Assembly (NCBI GenBank): GCA_016928775.1
Contig: JAFGKD010000099.1
Coordinates: 1-46,150 of the forward strand
Length of the DNA: 46,150 nt
From: Candidatus Zhuqueibacterota bacterium
Lineage (GTDB): Bacteria > Zhuqueibacterota > Zhuqueibacteria > Residuimicrobiales > Krinioviventaceae
Reading direction: 5' to 3'
Shown: positions 23,870 through 32,325 of the stretch, one piece after another
Numbering within the stretch: the first letter of the stretch is position 1
How the letters are laid out: each line of letters opens with the position of its first letter
The notes under the pieces: generated by a model
What the model was told of the DNA's origin: nothing
The model's database searches: none
The model's input: only the letters and a program-made list of their open reading frames with translations
Position numbers and translations under genes: made by a program

Positions 23870-25473
23870 GCTTTTATTTTCTTTTTGCCCTGGCTCTTAT
23901 TTGGATTGTGCATTTTCCCTGTACTGCAACTGAACGGCAGGAATTTTCCATTCAACAGGCACTTTTAAATGGGCACGCAGCGCATGAAGGCTTTGTGAAG
24001 TGCCGTGATTTTGTCAAAGGTTGGTTAGCCCACGCTGATCCGGAAACCGGTCTTATTCCACGAAATCTTAACCAGAGCAGCGACATCTGGAACGCGCATG
24101 ATTGTGGTGCGGATAATTATTCTTTTATGGTCCTGACCGCGGCGTTAACGGACCGAGAGCTCTATGAGGGGCGAATGCTCACCATGCTTGAGTCTGAACG
24201 GCGATTGACATCACGCCTGGGATCGCTGCCGGATGTCTATTCGTTCGCAAAAAATGATTTTGAACACCCCGAGATTGATCTTGATCGATTGATGTTCGGC
24301 GCCTCAGAGTATATCAAGGACGGCTTGTTACCGCTGACCGAATGGCTCGGCTTTTCGCCATGGCGCGAACGGTTACTGGACATGCTTGATGATATGTGGC
24401 GCTATGCCTCCGTCCAGACGTTATACGGCCCTATCGTCTCGGAAAACGTGGAAATCAACGGTGAAATGCTGCAGGTACTCTCGCGCGTCTTTTGGATGAC
24501 GGGTGAAAAAAAGTATCTGGATTGGGCCGTCCGCCTGGGCGATTATTATCTTCTCAATGATCATCATCCGACCCGAGACTTTACTCGCCTGCGATTGCGC
24601 GACCACGGCTGCGAAATCATCTCCGGATTGTGCGAATTGTATGCAACAGTGCACTTTGCCCTGCCGGAGAAAAAAAAGGAATATCAACCGCACCTCTATG
24701 AAATGCTTGAGCGTATTGCGCAAGTGGGACGAAATAAGCATGGCCTCTTTTACAACGTCATCAATCCACAAAACGGGGAGATCATTGATACCGGTATCGC
24801 CGATACCTTTGGCTATACGTTCAACGGTTTCTACACTGTTTTTCTGTTAGATGATGCCGTGCAGCTGCGAAATGATGTGCTTTTTGGTCTCTCAAACTTG
24901 AACCACTACCAGAGCTTTGACTGGGAGCGCGGCAGCGCCGATGGTTATGCGGACGCGATTGAAGGGGCGCTTAATCTTTATAATCGGGAACGGCTCGATG
25001 ATCTGGCGGACTGGATTGATAGCGAAATTGCGATCATGTGGAAGAAACAACAGCCGTCCGGCATCATCGAGGGTTGGCATGGGGATGGTAATTTTGCGCG
25101 TACAACGCTCATGTACTGCCTGTGGAAGACCCGGGGTCTGACGATTCAACCGTGGCGCGATGATGTTATTTGGGGAGCAGCTCAGAACGGAGATCAGTTG
25201 CAGATCATTTTAGTGGCAAAAGAGCCATGGCGCGGCACGCTGCATTTTGATAGCGCACGACACAAAACACTGCTAAACCTGCCTTTTGATTGGCCGCGCA
25301 TCAATCAATTCCCGGAATGGTTCACCATTGAAAAAAAATACAATTATCTCTTTGAGGGGCTTGAGCAGATCGAATTGCAAAACGGAGCCACATTATTGGA
25401 ACAAGGACTTGCTATTCAGCTAAAAGCAAATGAGATGCTGGCCTTTAGTGTGCAACAAATCGGCTTGAGATGA
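23857..25473 (+). CDS. Exported alpha-helical (alpha/alpha-toroid-like) protein of unknown function
   Basis: I start at ATG 23857, with GGAG six bases upstream and a signal peptide following (MRGLGFYFLFALALIWIVHF); an in-frame ATG at 23845 is possible. The 538-residue protein is mostly helical with repeated aromatic and acidic helices (WNAHDCGADNYSFMVLTAAL, MLQVLSRVFWMTGEKKYLDW, LFYNVINPQNGEIIDTGIAD, GTADGYADAIEGALNLYNRE-like text at about 369-388). This suggests a six-hairpin toroid as in many glycoside hydrolases and lyases. No catalytic motif is certain. A beta-rich tail lies at about 450-530. It overlaps the thioesterase gene by 13 bases. Carbohydrate processing is a guess from fold. Confidence 0.68.
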   Translation: MRGLGFYFLFALALIWIVHFPCTATERQEFSIQQALLNGHAAHEGFVKCRDFVKGWLAHADPETGLIPRNLNQSSDIWNAHDCGADNYSFMVLTAALTDRELYEGRMLTMLESERRLTSRLGSLPDVYSFAKNDFEHPEIDLDRLMFGASEYIKDGLLPLTEWLGFSPWRERLLDMLDDMWRYASVQTLYGPIVSENVEINGEMLQVLSRVFWMTGEKKYLDWAVRLGDYYLLNDHHPTRDFTRLRLRDHGCEIISGLCELYATVHFALPEKKKEYQPHLYEMLERIAQVGRNKHGLFYNVINPQNGEIIDTGIADTFGYTFNGFYTVFLLDDAVQLRNDVLFGLSNLNHYQSFDWERGSADGYADAIEGALNLYNRERLDDLADWIDSEIAIMWKKQQPSGIIEGWHGDGNFARTTLMYCLWKTRGLTIQPWRDDVIWGAAQNGDQLQIILVAKEPWRGTLHFDSARHKTLLNLPFDWPRINQFPEWFTIEKKYNYLFEGLEQIELQNGATLLEQGLAIQLKANEMLAFSVQQIGLR

Positions 25474-25775
25474 AGAAAAACATACAAGCTCATCCCCCCC
25501 CTGCTTAATGGTCAGCTTTTCATCTTTGATAAAAGAATATTTTAACATTATAATTTGTTGTAAGTAGTAAGTTGGAAATAAGCACTTATTCCACACCTGC
25601 GCCACGGACTTGTTTGGCCTAGTAGAAATTGCACCCTGGTAGTTCAGCAGTTCTCCTCTCTTGTACAGTTCTCCAACAATTTTAAATGGTCGTTGAGATG
25701 ATATGAGCATGGTTTTGTTGTTTGTGTGACTGATTCATCTCAATTTTGTTATTCTTTACCGAAAGGAGGTCTGTC
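25474..25775. other. Intergenic region of 302 bases with no recognised gene
   Basis: Between the toroid-like protein and the lipoprotein gene I see a run of eight or more C near 25491, then AT-rich DNA and a moderately GC segment at 25590-25680. A 96-codon frame on the minus strand overlaps the end of the upstream gene and lacks a ribosome site. It reads like degraded DNA rather than a gene. The perfect AAAGGAGGT just before 25776 belongs to the next gene. Confidence 0.45.
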
Positions 25776-26513
25776 ATGTTTCACAAAAATCGGATATGGA
25801 GTGTCGTCCTTTTGCCATTTATGCTTTGTCTTTTAGTTGGATGTTCATCTGACGAGGAAAATCCTGTTACGCCAACACCTGCGCCACAACCGCCCGCATT
25901 TGAACTGCGTAAAGTCACATTACCACAAAAAATGCTGAACTCCACGGATGCCATGGCAAAAATGGCAGTCTCCATTATCACAGAAACCATGTCTTTTGAG
26001 GGCACGGGCTGTGTATTTGCAGCACCTGCAAATGCACAAACCCTGGCGGAATCCAAATCTGCGTGGGAATACTCCTGGGATGAAGGTGGTGTTACAAAGA
26101 GACTGGCAATTACATTGCTGCCTGATCTCAACAAACGTAAATGGCAGGTCTATATTACCGGGATAATGGATGGTGTGTCGTATGATAATTGGCTTTTTAT
26201 GGATGCCGCGCAATTGACCGACTTGTCGAGTGGTAATGTTACCTTGAATGTCAAAGTCAATAACCGAAAGCAACTTTTGCACTACTGGACATGGCGTATG
26301 GATGGCACTAATTATATATTCGAGGATAGCCACTATAAAACCGGCGTGCTTGAAAAGACAATTTTAATCACTATCAATAGCGATAATTCAGGGAGTGTCG
26401 AAAGAAAAGTGCCCATTATGGTCGATTTGCGCATTAACTGGGATTCTGCGGGCAACGGGACATGGAGTACGTATGATAACGGTGTTCCGAAAGATAGCGG
26501 ATCATGGAATTAA
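25776..26513 (+). CDS. Putative lipoprotein, unknown function
   Basis: ATG 25776 is set by AAAGGAGGT seven bases upstream and a lipoprotein signal (WSVVLLPFMLCLLVGCSSDE, lipobox LVGC). The 245-residue protein has a Pro-rich linker after the cysteine (VTPTPAPQPP), then a beta-rich domain with many Trp residues (WEYSWDEGGVTKRLAITL, WQVYITGIMDGVSYDNWLF, HYWTWRMDGTNYIFEDS). The tail is DLRINWDSAGNGTWSTYDNG. It resembles small secreted beta-sandwich proteins, but I recognise no family. It appears to be a single-gene unit, closed by a strong hairpin 10 bases after the stop. Confidence 0.75.
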   Translation: MFHKNRIWSVVLLPFMLCLLVGCSSDEENPVTPTPAPQPPAFELRKVTLPQKMLNSTDAMAKMAVSIITETMSFEGTGCVFAAPANAQTLAESKSAWEYSWDEGGVTKRLAITLLPDLNKRKWQVYITGIMDGVSYDNWLFMDAAQLTDLSSGNVTLNVKVNNRKQLLHYWTWRMDGTNYIFEDSHYKTGVLEKTILITINSDNSGSVERKVPIMVDLRINWDSAGNGTWSTYDNGVPKDSGSWN

Positions 26514-26521
26514 AAGAAAAT

Positions 26522-26577
26522 ACCCTCTCGAGCCGTTTGGAAAAACAAGGAATTTCCCTCGGTCGAGAGGGTTTTTC
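26522..26577 (+). terminator. Bidirectional rho-independent terminator
   Basis: ACCCTCTCGA (26522-26531) is repeated inverted as TCGAGAGGGT (26563-26572), with further pairing of GCCG and CGG inside and a loop of about 31 bases. TTTTTC follows on the plus strand. On the minus strand the arm is followed by TATTTTC. It sits between two convergent genes and probably stops both the lipoprotein and cimA transcripts. Confidence 0.85.
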
Positions 26578-26584
26578 ATTCAAC

Positions 26585-28162
26585 TTAGATATCACCTTCT
26601 CGCATTAATTTATATGTAATGCGATCAACAAGAGCCTGCCAACTTGCTTCAATAATATTTTCAGAAACGCCAACAGTACCCCATGTCATTTTGCCGTCTT
26701 CCGACTCGATTGAGACGCGGACTTTGGCTCCTGTACCTTGTTTACTGTCCAATACACGTACTTTATAGTCAATGAGTCTTATCTCTTTCAGAGAGGGATA
26801 AAAAGGTTCCAGTGCTTTTCGTAATGCTTTATCAAGTGCATCAACCGGTCCATGGCCTTCGGCGACCGTATGCTGCATTTGATCTTTGACCAGGAGTCGC
26901 AGCACGGCTTCTGAATGCAGCGTTCCCTCCTCGTATTTGAAAATAATCACACGCGCGCTTTTTAATTCAAAATAATCCTTGAAATTCCCCGTCGTTTTGT
27001 GGATGAGCACCTCAAATGATCCGTCAGCATCTTCGAATTGATAACCCAGGTGCTCCAATTCTTTTAGTTTGTTGACAATTTCTTTCAGCTCCGCACCATT
27101 GCCGGAGAGGTTATGGCCCATCTCTTCAGCTTTTTGCAGTATATTGCTCTGGCCGGATTGATCGGAGATCAGCACGCGCTGATGATTACCAATGCGAGCC
27201 GGATCAACGTGCTCATATGTCAGGCGATTGCGGCGGATCGCACTGACGTGGATGCCACCTTTGTGCGCAAAAGCACTGTTACCGACATAGGGCGATTCCT
27301 CCCGATGCGGCAAATTGGCGACTTCGCTAATATATCGCGAGAGCGTCGTCAATTCAACAAGCTTTACTTTATCGGCCAGGAACACATCCTGCAGCTTGAA
27401 CGCAACATTGGGGATGATCGAACAGAGATTGGCGTTGCCACAGCGCTCGCCATAACCATTTATCGTACCTTGAACATGCAACAAGCCACGTTGAATCGCA
27501 AGAATGGAATTGGCAACTGCGACATCACTGTCATTGTGCGTATGAATGCCCAAAGGGACGGCAAATCCAGCATCCAGAACTGCATCGATAATTTCACTGA
27601 TTTCATGCAGCAAAACACCGCCATTCGTATCGCACAGCACGAGACAATCAGCACCACCCTTACACGCCGCTTCCAGGGTCTGGATCGCATAATCCAAATT
27701 GGACTTGAAACCGTCAAAAAAATGCTCGGCGTCATAAATAACTTCTTTACCCTGGTCTTTGAGATAAGCAACGGATTCGTAAATGATGTCCAGATTCTTT
27801 TTCTCGGTTGTTCGTAATCCTTCGGTGACATGCAAATCCCAGGATTTGCCAAAAATAGTGACGACTGGTGTCTCCGCTTCTAAAAGGAGACGCAAATTAT
27901 CATCTTTTGCCGCCCTGGCATCTTTGCGCCGCGTGCTGCCGAATGCGGCAATTTTGGCATTGTGCCAGTGCATTTTTCGCGCGCGCTTGAAAAATTGCAT
28001 ATCCTTTGGATTGGAGCCAGGCCAGCCGCCTTCGATATAATCCATGCCAAACTCGTCCAGCCGCTGGGCAATGCGAATTTTATCCTCGACCGAGTAGGAT
28101 ATCCCCTCACTCTGGTTGCCATCGCGAAGTGTGGTGTCATAAATGGTTAACGTCTGCGGCAT
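26585..28162 (-). CDS. cimA: (R)-citramalate synthase
   Basis: The 525-residue protein is a DRE-TIM acyltransferase. It has TTLRDGNQSEGISY with the catalytic Arg-Asp, GIHTHNDSDVAVANS with the metal-binding His pair, and GTINGYGERCGNANLC. A C-terminal LeuA-type dimer regulatory domain begins near residue 390. The text EGGWPGSNPKDMQFF marks the CimA/DUF-type citramalate subgroup rather than LeuA. It condenses acetyl-CoA with pyruvate, giving isoleucine without threonine deaminase. GGAGG lies nine bases before the ATG. It is the last gene of the ilv-leu operon, and LeuB upstream can oxidise its downstream intermediate. Confidence 0.92.
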   Translation of the reverse strand: MPQTLTIYDTTLRDGNQSEGISYSVEDKIRIAQRLDEFGMDYIEGGWPGSNPKDMQFFKRARKMHWHNAKIAAFGSTRRKDARAAKDDNLRLLLEAETPVVTIFGKSWDLHVTEGLRTTEKKNLDIIYESVAYLKDQGKEVIYDAEHFFDGFKSNLDYAIQTLEAACKGGADCLVLCDTNGGVLLHEISEIIDAVLDAGFAVPLGIHTHNDSDVAVANSILAIQRGLLHVQGTINGYGERCGNANLCSIIPNVAFKLQDVFLADKVKLVELTTLSRYISEVANLPHREESPYVGNSAFAHKGGIHVSAIRRNRLTYEHVDPARIGNHQRVLISDQSGQSNILQKAEEMGHNLSGNGAELKEIVNKLKELEHLGYQFEDADGSFEVLIHKTTGNFKDYFELKSARVIIFKYEEGTLHSEAVLRLLVKDQMQHTVAEGHGPVDALDKALRKALEPFYPSLKEIRLIDYKVRVLDSKQGTGAKVRVSIESEDGKMTWGTVGVSENIIEASWQALVDRITYKLMREGDI

Positions 28163-28182
28163 TCAGCGATTCCTCCATTTTA

Positions 28183-29244
28183 TCAGACACCTTCTGCCAC
28201 CATGTCACCCACTTGACTGGTCGAATGACCCATCTTGCCAGCGCCCATACCTTTGAGTTTGTTGGCCGTAACATACATGACAGATTTTTCGACTGCAGCA
28301 GCAGCTTCTGTTTCCCCAAGATGGTCGAGCATCATTTGCCCGGAACAGATTGCTGCCAATGGATTGATGACACCCAGGCCGGTATATTTGGGGGCTGAAC
28401 CACCGATCGGCTCAAACATGCTCACGCCAAAGGGATTAATATTACCACCTGCGGCGATGCCCATACCTCCCTGGGTGATTGCACCCAAATCCGTGATGAT
28501 ATCGCCAAACATGTTTCCCGTAACGATCACATCAAACCACTCGGGATTTTTCACCATCCACATGCACGTCGCATCGACATGGTAATATTCGCGTTTGATG
28601 TCCGGAAAATCCGCCCGGCCGACCTCGTGAAAAACGCGTTCCCACAGATCGTACACATAGGTCAACACATTTGTCTTGCCACACAAGGCCAGGGTGTTCT
28701 TTTTATTGCGCTTTCGAGTATACTCAAATGCATAGCGCACGGCGCGTTCAACCTGCTTGCGATTATAAACCATACTTTGTACGGCAACCTCGTCCGGTGT
28801 GCCTTTCATGGTAAAACCCCCGATGCCGGTGTACAAGCCGCCGGTGTTTTCACGGACAACGACGTAATCGATGTGCTCCGGACCCTTGTCTTTTAAAGGT
28901 GTGGGAACTCCGGGAAACAGTTTTACCGGTCGAAGATTGATGTATTGGTCGAGCTCGAAACGGAGTTTTAACAGGATGCCTTTTTCCAGAATACCCGGTT
29001 TGACATCCGGATGGCCGATGGCACCGAGGAATATTGCGTCATAGGTACCGAGCTCGGTCGGGGCATTCTCGGGAAGAACTTCGCCGGTGGCCAGGTAACG
29101 ATCTCCACCGAAATCGTAGTATTGATAATTTAGTTTAAAGCCAAATTTTGCTGCAGCGGCGTCAAGGACTTTGACGCCTTCCACGACCACTTCCGGACCT
29201 GTGCCATCACCCGGGAGGACAGCAATGTTATAGGTTTGACTCAC
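28183..29244 (-). CDS. leuB: 3-Isopropylmalate dehydrogenase
   Basis: The start is GTG 29244, with AAAGGA seven bases upstream. The 353-residue protein opens with YNIAVLPGDGTGPEVVVEG, has the substrate-binding RPVKLFPGVPTPL and VVRENTGGLYTG, and the metal-binding signature NMFGDIITDLGA, followed by EPIGGSAPKYTG. It oxidatively decarboxylates 3-isopropylmalate in leucine synthesis. In citramalate pathways the same enzyme often handles 3-methylmalate, which fits its position between leuA and cimA. Gaps of 16 and 20 bases to its neighbours support one transcript. Isocitrate or tartrate dehydrogenase activity is a less likely alternative. Confidence 0.93.
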   Translation of the reverse strand: MSQTYNIAVLPGDGTGPEVVVEGVKVLDAAAAKFGFKLNYQYYDFGGDRYLATGEVLPENAPTELGTYDAIFLGAIGHPDVKPGILEKGILLKLRFELDQYINLRPVKLFPGVPTPLKDKGPEHIDYVVVRENTGGLYTGIGGFTMKGTPDEVAVQSMVYNRKQVERAVRYAFEYTRKRNKKNTLALCGKTNVLTYVYDLWERVFHEVGRADFPDIKREYYHVDATCMWMVKNPEWFDVIVTGNMFGDIITDLGAITQGGMGIAAGGNINPFGVSMFEPIGGSAPKYTGLGVINPLAAICSGQMMLDHLGETEAAAAVEKSVMYVTANKLKGMGAGKMGHSTSQVGDMVAEGV

Positions 29245-29260
29245 GCTTGTTCCTTTCTAA

Positions 29261-30784
29261 TTATACTGATTTGGGCTGCGCATGCCGCAGTTTGTTATGC
29301 GCGTGAAGATACGCGCGTATACTCGCTTCAATGACATCCGTGCTGGCGCCGCGTCCGACGAATTTGCGGCCATTATTGGTGATGGTGACGTGTACTTCAC
29401 CCATCGCCTCTTTGCCGCTGGTGAGCGCCTGCAACGTATAGTCGATTAGTTTGACCGGTTCATCGATAATTTTATCGATCGCCTTAAAAGCCGCATCAAC
29501 TGGCCCGTCGCCCACTGACGCCTCTTGAATGATCTCGTTTTTATGCCTGAGTGCAATTGTTGCGGTCGGCAAAACTTTATCGCCGCTCAAAATATGAAAA
29601 TAATCAAGCCGATAGGCTTCTTCAAAATCCTGTACTTCATCACCAACCAGGGCTTCAAGATCAGCATCAAAGACCTCTTTCTTTTTGTCGGCTACATTTA
29701 AAAAACGTTCATACACTTTGTCCAGCTCGTCTTTGCTCAGATTGTAGCCGAGGTCTTCCAACCGGCTTTTCAAGCCATGCCGGCCGGAATGCCTGCCCAT
29801 CACAATTTTTGTATCTCCCCACCCGACGCTTTCCGGCGTCATAATTTCATAGGTCGTGCGGTCTTTTAGCATAGCATCCTGATGAATACCGGCTTCGTGC
29901 GCAAAAGCGTTCACGCCAACAATCGCCTTGTTTGGCTGCACAATCATGCCGGTGACCGTGCTGACCAAACGGCTTGTTTTGACGATTTCCTCGGTTTTGA
30001 TTTCGGTATATTTGCCGTAATAAGCCTGCCGCGTTTTGAGCGCCATCACAACTTCCTCCAGAGAGCAGTTGCCGGCGCGTTCACCGATGCCGTTGATCGT
30101 CACTTCCACCTGTTGCGCGCCGTTTCGAACGGCTGCCAACGTATTGGCGACGGCTAATCCCAAATCATTGTGGCAATGGACGCTAAGGATCGCGTTGTGC
30201 ATGTTGGGCACACGGGCGTAAATATCATTAATCAACTGGCCAAACTCCTCGGGATTAGCGTAACCTACGGTATCCGGTATATTTATGGTTGTCGCACCAG
30301 CGTCTATGGCCGCTTCCACGATGCGGTACAGAAACTCTTTGCCGGTGCGGGCTGAATCTTCCGGCGAAAACTCAATATCGTCACAATAACTTTTGGCGCG
30401 TCTCACTCCTTTGATCGCCATCTCCAGGATTTCATCTTCCGATTTACGGAACTTTTTATCCATATGAATCTTTGAAGTGGCGATAAATGTATGGATACGC
30501 GGTTTGGCGGCTTTTTCCAATGCTGCTGCGGCTTTGTCGATATCCTGATCAACGCAGCGAGCTAATCCGCAAACAGTGGGGGTTCGCACTTTTTGTGCGA
30601 CCAGGCGTACACCTTCAAACTGGGCATCCGAGGAGATGGGGAACCCGGCTTCAATCACATCCACATTCAGCCGCTCCAATTGGCAAGCAATCGCTATTTT
30701 ATCTTCCACACTCATACTGGCACCCGGCGATTGCTCCCCGTCTCGCAGCGTGGTATCGAATACGATAACTCGATTCGCATCCAT
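29261..30784 (-). CDS. leuA: 2-Isopropylmalate synthase
   Basis: The 507-residue protein begins with VIVFDTTLRDGEQSPGASM, the classic LeuA signature, and has LSVHCHNDLGLAVANTLA for metal binding and NGIGERAGNCSLEE. The C-terminal 120 residues form the allosteric LeuA-dimer domain (KLIDYTLQALTSGKEAMGEV), where leucine normally binds. It condenses acetyl-CoA and 2-oxoisovalerate, the first step of leucine synthesis. GAGG precedes the ATG. It lies in order after ilvC and before leuB. Both LeuA and CimA being present gives separate entries to leucine and isoleucine. Confidence 0.95.
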   Translation of the reverse strand: MDANRVIVFDTTLRDGEQSPGASMSVEDKIAIACQLERLNVDVIEAGFPISSDAQFEGVRLVAQKVRTPTVCGLARCVDQDIDKAAAALEKAAKPRIHTFIATSKIHMDKKFRKSEDEILEMAIKGVRRAKSYCDDIEFSPEDSARTGKEFLYRIVEAAIDAGATTINIPDTVGYANPEEFGQLINDIYARVPNMHNAILSVHCHNDLGLAVANTLAAVRNGAQQVEVTINGIGERAGNCSLEEVVMALKTRQAYYGKYTEIKTEEIVKTSRLVSTVTGMIVQPNKAIVGVNAFAHEAGIHQDAMLKDRTTYEIMTPESVGWGDTKIVMGRHSGRHGLKSRLEDLGYNLSKDELDKVYERFLNVADKKKEVFDADLEALVGDEVQDFEEAYRLDYFHILSGDKVLPTATIALRHKNEIIQEASVGDGPVDAAFKAIDKIIDEPVKLIDYTLQALTSGKEAMGEVHVTITNNGRKFVGRGASTDVIEASIRAYLHAHNKLRHAQPKSV

Positions 30785-30793
30785 AATAGACCT

Positions 30794-31783
30794 CTACTTT
30801 TTCAACCAACTCATCATACTGCGCAGTTCTGCGCCTACTTTTTCGATTTTATCCTCGCGCAAGAGTCGTCGGTAAGCTTGAAATTTTGGTCCATTGGCTC
30901 TATTTTCCAGAATCCACTCGGTGGCAAAGGAACCATCCTGGATATCACGCAGCAGCGTGCGCATGCTTTGTTTCGCTTCTTCGCCAATGACCATCGGACC
31001 CTTGACCAGACCACCATACTCCGCCGTATCACTCACCGAGTAGTACATGCCGGCAAGACCACCCTCATAGATCAGGTCGACGATTAATTTGACTTCATGC
31101 AAACATTCAAAATAGGCCATCTCAGGCTGATAGCCTGCCTCCACCAGCGTGTTGAATCCGGCGCGGATCAACTCAGTGATACCGCCGCACAGAACCGCCT
31201 GCTCGCCGAACAAGTCGGTTTCGGTTTCCTCTTTATAGGTCGTTTCGATGACACCCGCACGGGTGCCGCCAATTCCTTTGGCATAAGCAAGCGCAATATC
31301 TTTGGCATGTCCGCTGGCATTCTGGTGAATCGCAACAAGCGCTGGCACGCCGGAGCCGGCCTCATATTGCCGACGAACGAGATGACCGGGCCCTTTGGGC
31401 GCCACCATGATCACATCCACCTCTTTCGGGGGAACAATCTGATTGTAATGAATATTAAAGCCATGCGCAAAGGCCAGTACATTGCCCTCTTTCAGGTTTG
31501 GAGCGATGTCATTTTCATAAACTTTCGGTTGAATCTGGTCCGGCACCAGAATCATAATGATATCCGCCTTTTTCGCGGCATCATCATTCACCAGAACCGT
31601 GAGACCAGCAGCTTGTGCTTTCTCCGCGTCGGGATTGCCTTGGTTCAGCCCCACAATCACATTCACGCCGCTTTCTTTGAGATTGAGGGCGTGCGCATGC
31701 CCCTGGCTGCCGTAGCCAATAATCGCAACTGTTTTGTCTTTCAAGACATTGAGGTCAGCATCATTATCATAGTATAGTTTCAT
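30794..31783 (-). CDS. ilvC: Ketol-acid reductoisomerase
   Basis: I prefer ATG 31783 (second Met of MAMKLYY) because AAGGAG lies eight bases before it but only two before the first ATG at 31789. The roughly 329-residue class I protein has the NADPH-binding motif AIIGYGSQGHAHALNLKESG, APKGPGHLVRRQYEAG, and the knotted helical domain with ETDLFGEQAVLCGG. The length matches the short class I form. It isomerises and reduces acetolactate and acetohydroxybutyrate for valine and isoleucine. It follows ilvN by some 50 bases and precedes leuA by 9. Confidence 0.96.
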   Translation of the reverse strand: MKLYYDNDADLNVLKDKTVAIIGYGSQGHAHALNLKESGVNVIVGLNQGNPDAEKAQAAGLTVLVNDDAAKKADIIMILVPDQIQPKVYENDIAPNLKEGNVLAFAHGFNIHYNQIVPPKEVDVIMVAPKGPGHLVRRQYEAGSGVPALVAIHQNASGHAKDIALAYAKGIGGTRAGVIETTYKEETETDLFGEQAVLCGGITELIRAGFNTLVEAGYQPEMAYFECLHEVKLIVDLIYEGGLAGMYYSVSDTAEYGGLVKGPMVIGEEAKQSMRTLLRDIQDGSFATEWILENRANGPKFQAYRRLLREDKIEKVGAELRSMMSWLKK

Positions 31784-31836
31784 TGCCATAACTCCTTTTT
31801 GGAATTAAAAAAAGATCAATGTGCATATTTTTATTC

Positions 31837-32325
31837 TCAATACTTTTTCTTGAATTCTCGCAACATGGCGATCGGTCCGGTGCGTGCGACTTCCTGAATG
31901 CCGAAGGGGCGCATGGTCTCCATAAACGCATCCACTTTGGCTTCCGAGCCGACCATCTCCATAGTCATGCTTTTATTGCTGATATCAACCACTTTCGCGC
32001 CAAAAATTTCATTCACTTGCTGGATATCGCCGCGTTTATTGGGCGGACAATTGACCCGCACCAGCACCAGTTCCCGGTCGACATAATAGTTGGCGGTAAT
32101 ATCGATGACTCGAATGACATCAATGAGCTTGTTGAGCTGCTTGTTGATCTGTTCAATGATGGCATCGTCGCCGCGAACCGCAAGGGTCATGCGGGAGACG
32201 TCTTCCTTTTCGGCATGCGCGACCGATAGACTTTCGATATTAAAGCCGCGCGCACTGAACAGACCCGCAATACGAGCCAAAACGCCCGAATGATTTTCAA
32301 CTTCTAAATTGATGATATGTCGCAT
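31837..32325 (-). CDS. ilvN: Acetolactate synthase small (regulatory) subunit
   Basis: The 162-residue protein has an N-terminal ACT domain (MRHIINLEVENHSGVLARIA, GLFSARGFNIESLSV) that binds valine in the family, and a C-terminal ALS small-subunit domain (VNCPPNKRGDIQQVNEIFGA, MEMVGSEAKVDAFMETM). It activates the large subunit and gives feedback control. Its ATG overlaps the ilvB stop by one base (TAATG), with AAGGA upstream, so the subunits are translationally coupled. Confidence 0.95.
   Translation of the reverse strand: MRHIINLEVENHSGVLARIAGLFSARGFNIESLSVAHAEKEDVSRMTLAVRGDDAIIEQINKQLNKLIDVIRVIDITANYYVDRELVLVRVNCPPNKRGDIQQVNEIFGAKVVDISNKSMTMEMVGSEAKVDAFMETMRPFGIQEVARTGPIAMLREFKKKY

Noticed and set aside
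25600..25690. tRNA-like text (TGGTAGTTCAGCAG) in the intergenic region
   Set aside because: No T-loop, no acceptor stem and no anticodon stem could be built around it.
25420..25710. 96-codon minus-strand frame
   Set aside because: It overlaps the end of a well-supported gene, has no ribosome site and matches no family I know.
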